DNA of 64,000 bases from Ancylobacter sp. WKF20 (GCF_029760895.1 NZ_CP121679.1:2294001-2358000); one strand, 5' to 3'; shown: positions 43,437-52,604, counted from the first letter of the stretch. Notes: generated by a model not told the origin, from the sequence alone. A program made the numbers and translations.

Positions 43437-44428
43437 TTGCCGAACAGCCCCCTGATGAGTTTCTCCGGGCCGATCGAGCGCGGCACGAGCCCGGCAGGCC
43501 GGGCGATGATCAGCACGATCATCAATATGCCGAGGAACAGCACCCGCCACTCGGCGAATTCGCGCAGCACCTCCGGCAGCAGGATGAGGATCGCGGCACC
43601 GGCCACGATGCCGAGAATGTTGCCGATACCGCCGATGACGATCATCAGCACGATCAGCACGGATTCCTGCAGCGAGAAGCTCTCCGGGCTGACAAAGCGC
43701 TGCGAGGCGGCAAAGATCACGCCGGCAATGGACCCGATCGCCGCCGAGGTGGCGAAAGCGGCCAGCTTGGCGTTGGTCGTGTTGATGCCGATGCCGCGCG
43801 CCGCGTCCTGATCCTCGCGGATCGCCGCCCAGGCCTTGCCAAGGATGGAGCGTTCCAGCCGCCAGACCAGCAGACCGGTGACCACGACCACGACGACAAG
43901 CAGCCAGTAGATTTCCGCCGGCCGGGCGATGTCGAGGCCGCCGATGGACGCCTTGTCGAGTCGGGCCACACCCTTCGGCCCGCCGGTGACGGCGCCGAGA
44001 TTGTTGATAAGGATGCGGATGATCTCACCGAAACCCAGCGTGACGATCGCGAGGTAGTCGCCGCGCAGCTTCAGAACCGGTATGCCGAGCAACACGCCGG
44101 CGAGCACCCCGAGCGAAACGGCGATTGGCAGGATTGCCACCAGCGGCAGATGAAGGCCGAGCTGGGAACTGGCCAGCAGTGCATAGCTGTAGGCGCCCAC
44201 GGCGTAGAAGGCGACGAAGCCGAGATCGAGCAGCCCGGCATAGCCAATGACGATGTTCAGCCCGATGCCCAGCAGCACATAGATGAGCAGACTGTTTGCG
44301 ACCCGGATGTAGTAGTTCGGCAGGAAGGGCGTCACCAGGACCAGCGCGACGATCAGCGCCAACACCAGCAGCGCGATCGGGCGGCTGGCGCGCGCGGCGG
44401 CGCGCAGGGAAGGCGCGTCGGTGGGCAT
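43433..44428 (-). CDS. livM: Branched-chain amino-acid-type ABC permease LivM
   Basis: A 331-residue permease with 9-10 helices. Typical LivM features are GIGLNIVIGYAGLLDLGFVAFYAVGAYSYALL, VLKLRGDYLAIVTLGFGEIIRILINN (signature of the family), AIREDQDAARGIGIN and LGIVAGAAILILLPEVL. Its start overlaps the livH stop by one base (TGATG). It forms the channel with LivH. Confidence 0.92.
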   Translation of the reverse strand: MPTDAPSLRAAARASRPIALLVLALIVALVLVTPFLPNYYIRVANSLLIYVLLGIGLNIVIGYAGLLDLGFVAFYAVGAYSYALLASSQLGLHLPLVAILPIAVSLGVLAGVLLGIPVLKLRGDYLAIVTLGFGEIIRILINNLGAVTGGPKGVARLDKASIGGLDIARPAEIYWLLVVVVVVTGLLVWRLERSILGKAWAAIREDQDAARGIGINTTNAKLAAFATSAAIGSIAGVIFAASQRFVSPESFSLQESVLIVLMIVIGGIGNILGIVAGAAILILLPEVLREFAEWRVLFLGILMIVLIIARPAGLVPRSIGPEKLIRGLFGK

Positions 44429-45378
44429 CAGAATTCCCTCTTGTAGACCATGCTCTCCTCGGACACCGGCTCGCCGAGTATGCCCGCCGGGCGAACGAGC
44501 AGCACGAGGATGAGAATGGCGAAGGCGAGCACGTCGCGGTATTCGGTGCCGAGCAGCCCGCCGGTGAGGAGGGGGAGTAGCGCGGTGCCGGCGACTTCGA
44601 CGAAAGCGAGGATGAAGGCGCCGAGCACGGCGCCGGGGATCGAGCCGATGCCGCCGAGGATGGCGGCGGTGAAGGCCTTCAAACCGACGACCGCACCCAT
44701 GGTCGGCGACATGATGCCGTAATAGCTCGCGTAAAGGATGCCCCCCGCCGCGCCGAGTAGCGCACCGGTGAAAAACACCATTGAGATGGCGAAATCGACA
44801 TTGATGCCAAGCAGACGCGCGGTCTGCCGGCTCTCCGAGACGGCACGCACGATGACGCCGATGCGGCTGCGGTTCACCAGCAAGGTCAGGCCGTACATCA
44901 GCACGAAGGCGGCAACGAGGATGCCGATCTGCACCGAGGTGACGGTTCCGCCCATCACATTGTAGGTGACCGAAGGAAAGAAGCTGGGAAATGCCACCGG
45001 TTGCGGACCGGCCAGGATCTGCATGCCGGCCACGAGGGCGAGCGAGGCGCCAAGCGAGGAGAGCATTGGCGCGAGCCGAGTGGAGTTACGCAGCGGCTTG
45101 TAGGCGAAGCGTTCGATCAGAACGCCGATCCCGCCCACCGCGACCACCGCGATAACGAAAGCGGCAACGAGCGTAAGGGGACCGGCCGCATGAGCGTCGC
45201 CCGCCAAAAGCGCGAGAACAAGGAAGGCCGCATAGGCGCCGAGCATGAACATTTCGCCATGCGCGAAATTGATCATTCGCAGCACGCCGTAGACCATCGT
45301 GTAGCCCAGCGCGATCAGTGCGTAGATCGAACCGATGGTCAGGGCGTTGACGGCCTGTTGGAAGAAAATTCCTAGCAT
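44428..45378 (-). CDS. livH: Branched-chain amino-acid-type ABC permease LivH
   Basis: A 316-residue permease with about eight helices. It shows the LivH start QQAVNALTIGSIYALIALGYTMVYGVLRMINFAHGEMFMLGAY and RAVSESRQTARLLGINVD plus GGIGSIPGAVLGAFIL near the end. It follows the binding-protein gene by 102 bases, with no obvious attenuator or hairpin beyond GC-rich sequence, and is coupled to livM. Confidence 0.92.
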   Translation of the reverse strand: MLGIFFQQAVNALTIGSIYALIALGYTMVYGVLRMINFAHGEMFMLGAYAAFLVLALLAGDAHAAGPLTLVAAFVIAVVAVGGIGVLIERFAYKPLRNSTRLAPMLSSLGASLALVAGMQILAGPQPVAFPSFFPSVTYNVMGGTVTSVQIGILVAAFVLMYGLTLLVNRSRIGVIVRAVSESRQTARLLGINVDFAISMVFFTGALLGAAGGILYASYYGIMSPTMGAVVGLKAFTAAILGGIGSIPGAVLGAFILAFVEVAGTALLPLLTGGLLGTEYRDVLAFAILILVLLVRPAGILGEPVSEESMVYKREF

Positions 45379-45480
45379 GGGCGTCCTGTCCGGGTCGTCG
45401 GGGTCGGCACATGTTGACCGGCCGCCGTCGTCGGGCCCGCTCGGGGTGACCGACGACGCGTTAGCCGGGGAGGCGTTGCC

Positions 45481-46590
45481 TCACTTCGAGCCGATCAGCA
45501 CGAAGTCCTTGCCGTCGACCTTGTAGAGATAGGACGGGCCCACCTTCAGCTCACCGGTATCGTCGAATTCGAGGACGCCGATGGCGGTCTTGGCCTTCAC
45601 ATGGTGCAGGGCATCGTTCATCTGCTCGCGCGAATGGCCCTTGGTATCCTTCAGCACCTGTTCGAGGATCTGGCCCTGGACATAGCCGTAGATCGAGTAG
45701 GGACCGGCCTCCTCGCCATACTTGTCCTTATAGGCCTTCGCGAAGGCGGCGATGTCCGGTGAAGCATCCATGGGCGGCACTTGGATGGCGACCAGCGTGC
45801 CCTGGACATTGTCCTGGCCAGCCTGCTGAATGAGATCCGGGGTATATCCGCCGTCCGGAACCAGAAGGGTCGCTTTGACCCCTTGCTGATGCATCTGCTT
45901 GGCGAACAGAGCGAGCTGCGGCATCACCGCGCCGAGATAGATGACGTCGGGCTTCTTCGCCTTGATCTGCGCCAGCACGGCTGTGAAGTCGACGTCGGAC
46001 GGCGCGACCGCCAGCGTGTCGAGCACCTTGCCGCCGCCCTTCTCGAAGTTCGAGGCAAAGATCTCCGAAATGCCCTGCCCGAAGACCTGCTTGTCGTTGA
46101 CCACGACAGCTGTCTTGGCGCCGAGCTTGCCCAGCGCATACTCGGCGGGCAGGAGCGCACCGGCCAGGTCGTTGGCGACTGGCCGCACCATGAACTTGTA
46201 GCCCTGACGCGTCAGCGAAGGGTTGGAGCCGAAGGTCATGGTCGGCATCTTGCAGTCTTCGTAGATCGGCAGGGTCGACTGGGCGACACCGGAATTGAAG
46301 TTGACAAGACCGATGATGACCTTGTCGTCGTCGCAGAACTTCTGCGCGACCAGCGTGCCTTCGCGCGGGTCAGCCTTGTCGTCCTGCTGGTTGATCAGAA
46401 CCTTGGTTCCGTTGACACCGCCAGCGGCATTCAGCTTGTCGACATAGAGTTTGAAGCCATTGTGCCAAGTGCCGCCGAAATAGGCCTGCGGCCCTGACAG
46501 CGGGCCGGCGAGCCCAATGGTGATGTCGTCGGCGAAAGCCGGCGCGGTGATGAGCGACACGCCCAGGCACAGCAAGGCAACGGATTTCAT
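45481..46590 (-). CDS. Liv/urea/amide-type ABC substrate-binding protein
   Basis: A 369-residue periplasmic protein with a clear signal peptide (KSVALLCLGVSLITAPAFA, cleavage before DDIT). The type-I fold features IGLAGPLSGPQAYFGGTWHNGFKLYVDKLNAAGGVNG and VIIGLVNFNSGVAQS are those of LivJ/Peripla_BP_6 proteins. It is first in its operon; the palindrome GTGTCGACAC lies 100 bases upstream. Ligand unknown: relatives bind leucine, amides, urea or aromatic acids. Confidence 0.9.
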   Translation of the reverse strand: MKSVALLCLGVSLITAPAFADDITIGLAGPLSGPQAYFGGTWHNGFKLYVDKLNAAGGVNGTKVLINQQDDKADPREGTLVAQKFCDDDKVIIGLVNFNSGVAQSTLPIYEDCKMPTMTFGSNPSLTRQGYKFMVRPVANDLAGALLPAEYALGKLGAKTAVVVNDKQVFGQGISEIFASNFEKGGGKVLDTLAVAPSDVDFTAVLAQIKAKKPDVIYLGAVMPQLALFAKQMHQQGVKATLLVPDGGYTPDLIQQAGQDNVQGTLVAIQVPPMDASPDIAAFAKAYKDKYGEEAGPYSIYGYVQGQILEQVLKDTKGHSREQMNDALHHVKAKTAIGVLEFDDTGELKVGPSYLYKVDGKDFVLIGSK

Positions 46591-46689
46591 TGCGGCTCCC
46601 CTATCCTCGGAAGGACTGCGGCTGAAAGGTGATCCCGGTCTTCACGCCGGCGGGAGCATCGAAACAGACAATCGAGACCACGTCAACAA

Positions 46690-46701
46690 AGTGTCGACAC
46701 T
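46690..46701. promoter_or_regulatory. GTGTCGACAC operator, Liv-type importer promoter
   Basis: AGTGTCGACACT is a perfect 12-base palindrome in the 134-base gap between the GntR gene and the importer operon, 100 bases upstream of the binding-protein ATG. The 10-base core is repeated exactly at 54605-54614 and 59423-59432 and with one mismatch at 47528-47537. Confidence 0.7.
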
Positions 46702-46724
46702 GTTGCGTTCAATCTTGTACCTGA

Positions 46725-47504
46725 CTAATCCTTATCCGTGGCGAGGGGCGTACGGCGGCGACGGGGACGGGCGTTGTCGGCAACAAAGACCTTCAGCAGC
46801 ACGTCCTTCAGGGCCTCTTGGGTCGCCGAGATGGTGAGCTCGATATGGTTGCGCAACAGATTGACGCCGCCCTCGATATCGCGCCGCACTGCGGCGTCGA
46901 CGATAGCGGAATGGGCGGCCACCTGTGCCGGGTCATGGGTGCGGTGCTCGATCTGGATCCGGCGAATGAAACGGATGCGCGCGTTGATCGAGTTCAGCTG
47001 GGCGACGATCTCCGGATTGCCCGACAGTTCGGCGATCAGTAGATGGAAGCCCTCGTCCTCGGCGAGAATGAGGTCCGGCGGTTGTTCGCGATAGCCCTCG
47101 ACGATGGCATCCCAGTAGCTGCGGAGCTGACCGATCTGCTCGTCGCTGGCGCGCTCGCACATCAGCCGGAAGGCGGCGCATTCAATGATCGAGCGCAACT
47201 CGTAGAGGTCGAGCAGTCCCTCCGTCGACAGACTGCGCACGAAGAAGCCGCGATTCGGCGTGAGGAAGACGAAGCCCTCGGATGCGAGCCGGTTCAACGC
47301 CTCGCGGATTGGCGTGCGGGAGACGCCGAGGCTGCGCGAGAGTTGCACCTCGTTGATGCGCTGCTCCGGCTTCAGGCGGAACTCCACCAGCATCTTGCGG
47401 ATCACCTGATAGACCCGCTCGCTGCTGTCCGCGGCGCGGCGCGTGTCGGCGCCGGCCTCGGCCGGAGGGTCGAGGACGGCGGCGATCTCGGAGTTCTCCG
47501 GCAT
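46725..47504 (-). CDS. GntR family regulator, FadR/FCD subfamily
   Basis: A 259-residue regulator. The N-terminal winged helix (YQVIRKMLVEFRLKPEQRINEVQLSRSLGVSRTPIREALNRLASEGFV) is followed by an all-helical FCD ligand domain with metal-site-like residues (DEGFHLLIAELSGNPEI...HSAIVDAAVRRD). AAGGA precedes the ATG by six bases. It is probably the factor that binds the GTGTCGACAC palindromes: FCD-type GntR proteins bind short dyads of TGTC..GACA character, and one copy lies in its own promoter. Ligands in this subfamily are often organic acids. Confidence 0.92.
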   Translation of the reverse strand: MPENSEIAAVLDPPAEAGADTRRAADSSERVYQVIRKMLVEFRLKPEQRINEVQLSRSLGVSRTPIREALNRLASEGFVFLTPNRGFFVRSLSTEGLLDLYELRSIIECAAFRLMCERASDEQIGQLRSYWDAIVEGYREQPPDLILAEDEGFHLLIAELSGNPEIVAQLNSINARIRFIRRIQIEHRTHDPAQVAAHSAIVDAAVRRDIEGGVNLLRNHIELTISATQEALKDVLLKVFVADNARPRRRRTPLATDKD

Positions 47505-47527
47505 GAGGCTTCCTTGTGCATGGGGCG

Positions 47528-47537
47528 GTGTCGACAG
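47528..47537. promoter_or_regulatory. GTGTCGACAG operator, GntR/P5C-reductase divergent promoter
   Basis: TGTCGACA is perfect; the outer base pair differs from the 10-base consensus in one position. It lies 24 bases upstream of the GntR start and 68 bases upstream of the divergent reductase gene, suggesting autoregulation and control of both. Confidence 0.55.
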
Positions 47538-47604
47538 TTCGGCCCAACCTTTTCCAATCTCGGTTCAAAGGCAAGCGACCGCCATCACTGGAGGCATCAG
47601 GATC

Positions 47605-48372
47605 ATGCGGGTGGGCATTCTCGGCGTCGGGCATTTGGCGGCGACACTGGTCGCGGGGCTCCTGCGCTCGGGTCTGGAGCCGGAGCACCTGCGGCTGTCG
47701 CCGCGCGGGCGGGCGCAGGAACTCGCCAATCGCTATGGACTGGCCATCGCGGCGGATAATCGCGGCCTCGTTGACAGCGTCGAGGTGGTGCTGCTCGCGG
47801 TGCGTCCCGCTGACGCCGCGAGGGCGGTCCTAGGGCTTCCCTGGCGCGAGGGACAGGTGGTGATCTCGGCCTGTGCGGGGGTGCCGCTCGCCTGCCTCGA
47901 CGTCGCGCCGGCGCGGGTGGTCCGCGCCATGCCGTTGACCGCCGCCGAGATCAATGCCAGCCCCACCGCCTGCTTTCCGGTGCTCGCGGAAGCGGTGGCG
48001 GTCCTGGAACGGCTGGGTCCGGTTATCGCGCTGGCGAGCGAAGCGGATTTCGAGGTGGCGACGGTCAACGCCGCCGTCTATGGCTGGGCGCAGGATCTCA
48101 TCCGTCGCACCACCGAATGGTCCGTTGAACAGGGGCCTGAGGCCGAGGCGATGCGTCGGCTGGTGGCGCTGACCTTTGTTGCCGCCGGCCGGCTGATGGC
48201 CGAGAAGCCCGAGCCGATGGCGCAGCTTCTCGACGAGCTTGTCACGCCCGGCGGCATCACCGAACTCGGGCTCGACGTGCTGTCCGCCGGCGGGCAGCCT
48301 GCGCTGTGGGAAACCGCCTGCGAGGCGGTGCTGGCGCGCCTCACCAGCCCGCGTGGCGGACCGGCGCGGTGA
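47605..48372 (+). CDS. Pyrroline-5-carboxylate reductase-like dehydrogenase
   Basis: A 255-residue NAD(P)-dependent protein starting at 47605 with GGAGG ten bases upstream. The Rossmann start is MRVGILGVGHLAATLVAGLLRSG. LLAVRPADAARAVL, VVISACAGVPLACLD and the C-terminal helical dimer domain with LLDELVTPGGIT, resembling the ProC signature (V.SPGGTT), support the family. Sequence departures make it uncertain that proline is the product; a related cyclic imine or keto compound could be the substrate. It is divergent from the GntR gene and ends one base before the convergent SDR gene. Confidence 0.83.
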   Translation: MRVGILGVGHLAATLVAGLLRSGLEPEHLRLSPRGRAQELANRYGLAIAADNRGLVDSVEVVLLAVRPADAARAVLGLPWREGQVVISACAGVPLACLDVAPARVVRAMPLTAAEINASPTACFPVLAEAVAVLERLGPVIALASEADFEVATVNAAVYGWAQDLIRRTTEWSVEQGPEAEAMRRLVALTFVAAGRLMAEKPEPMAQLLDELVTPGGITELGLDVLSAGGQPALWETACEAVLARLTSPRGGPAR

Positions 48373-49122
48373 CTACCGTTCCGGCGCCGACGGATAAACA
48401 TAGCCGCCGGGCGCCTGCTCGCTCGGCGAGACGATCAACTCGGCGATGTCGACATGATCGGGCAGGCGCAGGGCCCCGATGAGCACTTCGGCAATGTCCT
48501 GTGGGCGGAGTGGCCGCTGTTGCGTGTACATGCGTTCGCGCAGGACATCGCGGTCGTTGTCGAAGGCCTTGAGGTAGAAGTCCGTCTCCACCCGCCCAGG
48601 GGCAATTTCGGTGAGCCGGACGCCGGTGCCGGCCAGTTCGTGGCGCAGGATGCGTCCGGCCTGCGACATGCCGGCCTTGGTGGCGCCATAGGTGGCGGTG
48701 CCGGGAAACACGGCGCTGGCCGCGGTGCTCGTGAGGTTGAATATATGGCCGCGCCGGCGCTCGATCATTCCGGGCAACAGCAACTGGATAAGCTGGAGGG
48801 GCGCGGTGAGGTTGAGCGCGATCACCTCCGCCGTCTCTTCAGCGCTCTGCGCATGCAGTGGCCGCACGGTGGCAAGGCCGCCGGCGTTATTGACCAGCAC
48901 GTCAATTGCTGCGCCATCGAGCGCGATGGCAATCGTTGCGAGGTCGCGCACGTCGCCCGGCAGCGGCTTCAGCTTGGGTCCGAGTTGGTCGGCTAGCGCG
49001 CCGAGCGCCGCAGCGTCGCGAGCCAGCGCGTGTACGGTGAGCCCCTCGGCGACGAGGGCTGCGGCGATCGCCGCGCCGATGCCACGCGAGGCGCCGGTGA
49101 CGAGAGCTGTGCGGTGGTCCAT
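48373..49122 (-). CDS. SDR family oxidoreductase
   Basis: A 249-residue classical short-chain dehydrogenase with TGASRGIG, NNAG, the catalytic set Asn/Ser/Tyr/Lys (YGATK) and PGRVETDF. It is the last gene of the operon that begins with the E1 alpha gene at 54566, 18 bases after the hydroxyacyl-CoA-dehydrogenase-like gene. It probably oxidises or reduces a hydroxy intermediate of the pathway. The C-terminal extension lacks the usual tetramer motif GxxxxVDGG. Confidence 0.88.
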   Translation of the reverse strand: MDHRTALVTGASRGIGAAIAAALVAEGLTVHALARDAAALGALADQLGPKLKPLPGDVRDLATIAIALDGAAIDVLVNNAGGLATVRPLHAQSAEETAEVIALNLTAPLQLIQLLLPGMIERRRGHIFNLTSTAASAVFPGTATYGATKAGMSQAGRILRHELAGTGVRLTEIAPGRVETDFYLKAFDNDRDVLRERMYTQQRPLRPQDIAEVLIGALRLPDHVDIAELIVSPSEQAPGGYVYPSAPER

Positions 49123-49140
49123 GGGTCTTTGGCCTTTAAA

Positions 49141-50064
49141 TCATAGCGCGCCGCGCGCGGCGACCGTCTTCAGCAACTCGATGAGCCCCACGTCGCGGGC
49201 GGCGCGCAGAGCCTCCTGGCTGCGGCCGGCCACTGCCTCGGCGGTGGACGCTGACACCGCCGCGATGGTCACGTCGTCGAGCCGAGCGTCGAGCAGCGTC
49301 TCCCAGATCGCCTCATAGGTAGGGCCGTACTTGACCAGGAAGTCCTCCATCCCGGCGGCGTTGAGGCCGTTGGAAATGAAGGCGCCCTGCAGTGTCCATT
49401 TCGGGCCGGGGCCATAGATGAAGGCGCGGTCCACATCCTCGACCGAGGCGACGCCCTCGCGCACCAGCGCGATCGCCTCGCGCCACATTGCTCCCATGAG
49501 TCGCAAGGCCAGATGGCCGGTGATCTCACGGTTAAGCGTCACCGGCTTCTTGCCGATCGCCTCGTAGATCGCGCGGGCACGGGCAAGGCTCGGGGGATCG
49601 GTGAGCCGGCCGCCAACGATCTCCACTAACGGCATCAGATGCGCGGGGTTGAACGGATGGCCGAGCACGATACGGCCGGGGTGGCGGCACGCGGCCTGCA
49701 TCTCCGAGACCAGCAGTGCCGAGGAGGAGGAGGCGATGACCACCTCCGCGCCGACGAGGCCATCGATATCTGCCAGCAGTGCCTGCTTGAGCGCGAGCTG
49801 TTCCGGTCCGCTCTCCTGTACGAAGTCGACGCCGGCCAGCGCTTCGCCGAGGGTGGCGAAGGTCGCCACCCTGCCGGGCGCGTACGCCGCCCCGTGTAGA
49901 GCGTCGAGCTCTGCCATCAGTGCCGGCAGCGCCTCCCTGAGACCGCCCGCGCGGGTGGGGTCGGCGTCATAGCCCTGGACGTCGTGGCCAGCATGGGCGA
50001 AGGCGGCCGCCCAACGCTGACCGATCACCCCGAGTCCGACGATGCCGACGACCATTTTTTCCAT
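49141..50064 (-). CDS. 3-hydroxyacyl-CoA dehydrogenase / carnitine dehydrogenase family
   Basis: A 307-residue NAD-dependent dehydrogenase starting at 50064. The N-terminal Rossmann domain begins VVGIVGLGVIGQRWAAAFAHAGHDVQGYD, SSSALLVSEMQ and LGHPFNPAHLMPLVEIVGG carry the catalytic His and conserved Asn, and a short helical C-terminal domain follows. It resembles lambda-crystallin/L-carnitine-dehydrogenase forms more than fatty-acid enzymes. A free hydroxy acid is therefore as likely a substrate as an acyl-CoA. Ten bases separate it from the preceding gene. Confidence 0.86.
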   Translation of the reverse strand: MEKMVVGIVGLGVIGQRWAAAFAHAGHDVQGYDADPTRAGGLREALPALMAELDALHGAAYAPGRVATFATLGEALAGVDFVQESGPEQLALKQALLADIDGLVGAEVVIASSSSALLVSEMQAACRHPGRIVLGHPFNPAHLMPLVEIVGGRLTDPPSLARARAIYEAIGKKPVTLNREITGHLALRLMGAMWREAIALVREGVASVEDVDRAFIYGPGPKWTLQGAFISNGLNAAGMEDFLVKYGPTYEAIWETLLDARLDDVTIAAVSASTAEAVAGRSQEALRAARDVGLIELLKTVAARGAL

Positions 50065-50074
50065 GAGAGAACCT

Positions 50075-50932
50075 TCAGTCCAATGCCGCGCGGAATGACT
50101 CGTTGAGGTCGTTCCACGGAATGAGGAGGTCGATCCAGGCGCCGGTCCGGCCGGCGACAAGGATGGCTTCGTCCAGCAGCACGTCGAAAGGCAGTGCGTC
50201 CTCGCTCATCGCCGCCTCTAACCGGAACAGCAGCGTCGCCGTGGTGTCGAGGTGGCAGAAGTCGCGCAGCCGGGTCGCGGCCTTGCTCAGCGCCAGCCGG
50301 GCGGCATAACGGCGCAGGGGCTCGGCGGTGCGCTCCCGTTCGCAGCGGACCCACCAAAGCGCCTCGTGCAGCACCCGGGCCTCACCCTCGGCGGCAAAAA
50401 CCGGGCCGACCGGGTGCATGATCGCTCGCGACTGGGTGAGACGGGCGATGTCCGCCGGGCAGGCCGCCCACAGCGCCGCGCGGGCGGCCAGGAGATCGCC
50501 GGGAAGTGGCGAGGGGGGCGCGGGCTCAACCGCCCCGCCGTCGACGCGGGCGAGCGAGCCGGCGAATATCCGCCGCCCTTGCCCGCGCTTGAGCGCGGCG
50601 GCCAGCGTCGCGATCCCGTCCACCGGCGCGTCGAGATGACCGAGCACGGTGACCTGCGCCGTCTCCGCCTGCAACGGTGCGAAGGTGATCTCCAGGAACT
50701 GCCGTACCGGCCAGTAGATGAAGGCGCCGGACGGCGCATCCAGCACATGGGTCGCCCCCTCGATGTCCTCGATGAACGGGGCGTGCCAGTAGATGTGGCT
50801 GCCGGCGATCTTGGGGGTGTGCAACTGTAACGGCAGCGGCAGGGCGCGCAGGAGTGCGCGCCGCGTACGGCCGGCATCGCCGGTCAGGCGCAGCGGCCAA
50901 TTGCGGCCCTCCGCCGAGAAGACAAGCTCCAT
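50075..50932 (-). CDS. DUF3830-like (cyclophilin-like) protein with C-terminal extension
   Basis: A 285-residue protein starting at 50932 (MELVFSAEG). The first about 130 residues match the cyclophilin-like DUF3830 pattern: basic beta start, a RALLRALPLPLQLHTPKIAGSHIYWHAPF core, and PSGAFIYWPVRQFLEITF. The remaining about 150 residues (helical, with CERERTAEPLRRYAARLALSKAATRLRDFCHLDTTATLLFRLE) are not recognised. Usual family members are single-domain, so this is a fused or extended form. It lies between NIPSNAP-like and dehydrogenase genes of the E1/E2 operon; role unknown. Confidence 0.6.
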   Translation of the reverse strand: MELVFSAEGRNWPLRLTGDAGRTRRALLRALPLPLQLHTPKIAGSHIYWHAPFIEDIEGATHVLDAPSGAFIYWPVRQFLEITFAPLQAETAQVTVLGHLDAPVDGIATLAAALKRGQGRRIFAGSLARVDGGAVEPAPPSPLPGDLLAARAALWAACPADIARLTQSRAIMHPVGPVFAAEGEARVLHEALWWVRCERERTAEPLRRYAARLALSKAATRLRDFCHLDTTATLLFRLEAAMSEDALPFDVLLDEAILVAGRTGAWIDLLIPWNDLNESFRAALD

Positions 50933-50943
50933 CGACCCTGCTC

Positions 50944-51267
50944 TCACTTGCCCGGATCGAAGAAGGAGACGGGCTTCAGAATCTGGTTGCGCATGTCGAG
51001 CAGGTAGTCGGTCTCGATCACCTTGAGCCGGTAGGCCTGCCATTCCGGATCGGCTTCCATGCGGTCGCGACGCGCCTCGCGGTCGGCGAGACTGTCATAT
51101 TTCCACAGATGCACCGTGCGCGAGAGGTCGCCGATATGGGTCTGGAAGAAACCGAAGGGCTCGCCGAGATAATGCCGCTGCATGGGCAGGCCGACCTCCT
51201 CATAGAGCTTGAGGAAGTTCGAAAGCTTGTTTGGCCGGGCGGTGTAGGTGCGATGGTCGAAGATCAT
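50944..51267 (-). CDS. NIPSNAP family protein
   Basis: A 107-residue ferredoxin-like-fold protein (MIFDHRTYTARPNKLSNFLKLYEE, then HLGEPFGFFQTHIGDLSRTVHLWKYDSLADREARRDRME region). A long open frame runs through from upstream, but only this segment is homologous and it has its own ATG. NIPSNAP/EthD-like small proteins occur in catabolic operons, often as dimeric enzymes or binding proteins of undefined chemistry. Confidence 0.85.
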   Translation of the reverse strand: MIFDHRTYTARPNKLSNFLKLYEEVGLPMQRHYLGEPFGFFQTHIGDLSRTVHLWKYDSLADREARRDRMEADPEWQAYRLKVIETDYLLDMRNQILKPVSFFDPGK

Positions 51268-51317
51268 GGCGGGCTCCTGTCGGGCGGGAATGGCGAGGGG
51301 CGAAAGGGGCGGCGTGC

Positions 51318-52604
51318 CTATCCCGCACTGCGCACGGTTTCGGCGATCAGGCGGGCGGTGAGCGCCGGATCCTCCAGCTGCGGCACATGGCCGATGCCGT
51401 CGAGGAGATGCACGGCGGCGAAGCCAGGCGCGCGCGCCGCATGGGCGGCTGGAACAATACGGTCGGCCCGGCCCCAGATCAGGCGGGTCGGGGCGGTGAC
51501 GCGCGCCAGTTCGGCAGCAAGGTCGAACCCCTGGGTGCCGCCCGCAAACAACTGCCCGGCGAGTCCGGCGAGCGTGGCGCGGTTGCCGGCCTGCTCCCTC
51601 TGGGCGAAGGCGGCGCGGGCGAAGCCGGCAGGCAAGGTGCCCGGTTCGCCGACCATTTCGGCGAGCCAGCGCCCAAGCGCCTCCGGCGTCGCCGCCTCGG
51701 CGAGCCCCGCGAGGAAGCCGGCATTGATCTCCGGTCCGAGCCCGCCGGGGGCGATCAGCGTCAGCGAGCGCACGGCGAGGCGGCCAAGCGCGCACACCAT
51801 GATCGCGGCCGCACCGCCGAGCGAATGGCCGACGAGGTGGGCCTGTTCCAGGCCGGCCGCGTCGAGCCGGGCTGATAGGTCGAGGGCCATCGACTCGATG
51901 CTCATGGCCGGACGTCCGGCCTCGCTGCCATGTCCGGGCAGGTCGAGCGCCAGCAACTCGGTTCCTGCGGGCAGTGACGCCGCGAGCAGCGGTGTCACCT
52001 GCCGCCAACTCGACCGGTCGGCGCCGAAGCCATGGAGCAGGACGACCGGGGCGGGGCGCCGCGCCGGGGCTGCTTCAGGTAGGGTTGTGGCCGCCACGGA
52101 TGCGGGAATGACATCGCGGGTTGCGAGCCGGGCCAGAACATCGCGCTGCTTGATGCGGCCGCGTGGGCCGGTGCCGCTTATGTCGGCAAGATCGAGGCCG
52201 GCCGCGTGGGCCGTGCGCCGTGCGAGCGGGCTCGCCGGCCGCCGGACCGAGGCGGGGGTCGGTGGTGTCGCGCTGTCGGCAGCGGATGCCGGGGGCAGGT
52301 AAGGCTGGACGTCGGCCTGCGGGTGTTCGCGCGCGGACGAGGCGGAGATGCTGGCAGGTGGCGCGTCGGCGAGCGTGCCGAGCACCACGCCAACCGGTGC
52401 CTCCTGACCTACCGCGTAGAAGATTTCCGCCAGCCAACCGTCGCGCTCGGCCTCGATCTCCGTTGCCGCTTTGGCGGTCTCTACCGTGACAAGGAGTTGG
52501 CCGGCCTTCACCGCGTCGCCCGGCCTGACCGACCAGCCGACGACCAGCGCGTCCTCCATATACTCGCCGCCGGCGCTGTCGAGGCGGATCGGAAAGGTGG
52601 TCAT
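51318..52604 (-). CDS. AcoC-like E2: lipoyl + subunit-binding + alpha/beta-hydrolase fusion
   Basis: A 428-residue protein starting at 52604 (GAGG eight bases upstream). A lipoyl domain (about 1-78) carries the swinging-arm Lys45 in VETAKAA; the usual ETDKA aspartate is replaced by Ala. A Pro/Ala linker, then a peripheral subunit-binding domain (about 122-162: ASPLARRTAHAAGLDLADISGTGPRGRI), leads to an alpha/beta hydrolase (about 180-428) with LLHGFGADRSSW and nucleophile Ser in GHSLGG. This architecture is that of AcoC of acetoin dehydrogenase in pseudomonads. It should transfer an acyl group to CoA after oxidative cleavage by E1. Confidence 0.88.
   Translation of the reverse strand: MTTFPIRLDSAGGEYMEDALVVGWSVRPGDAVKAGQLLVTVETAKAATEIEAERDGWLAEIFYAVGQEAPVGVVLGTLADAPPASISASSAREHPQADVQPYLPPASAADSATPPTPASVRRPASPLARRTAHAAGLDLADISGTGPRGRIKQRDVLARLATRDVIPASVAATTLPEAAPARRPAPVVLLHGFGADRSSWRQVTPLLAASLPAGTELLALDLPGHGSEAGRPAMSIESMALDLSARLDAAGLEQAHLVGHSLGGAAAIMVCALGRLAVRSLTLIAPGGLGPEINAGFLAGLAEAATPEALGRWLAEMVGEPGTLPAGFARAAFAQREQAGNRATLAGLAGQLFAGGTQGFDLAAELARVTAPTRLIWGRADRIVPAAHAARAPGFAAVHLLDGIGHVPQLEDPALTARLIAETVRSAG

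Noticed and set aside
50944..52008. 354-codon frame extending the NIPSNAP gene upstream
   Set aside because: Only the last 107 codons are homologous and have their own ATG; the rest overlaps the E2 gene in another frame and is low-complexity.
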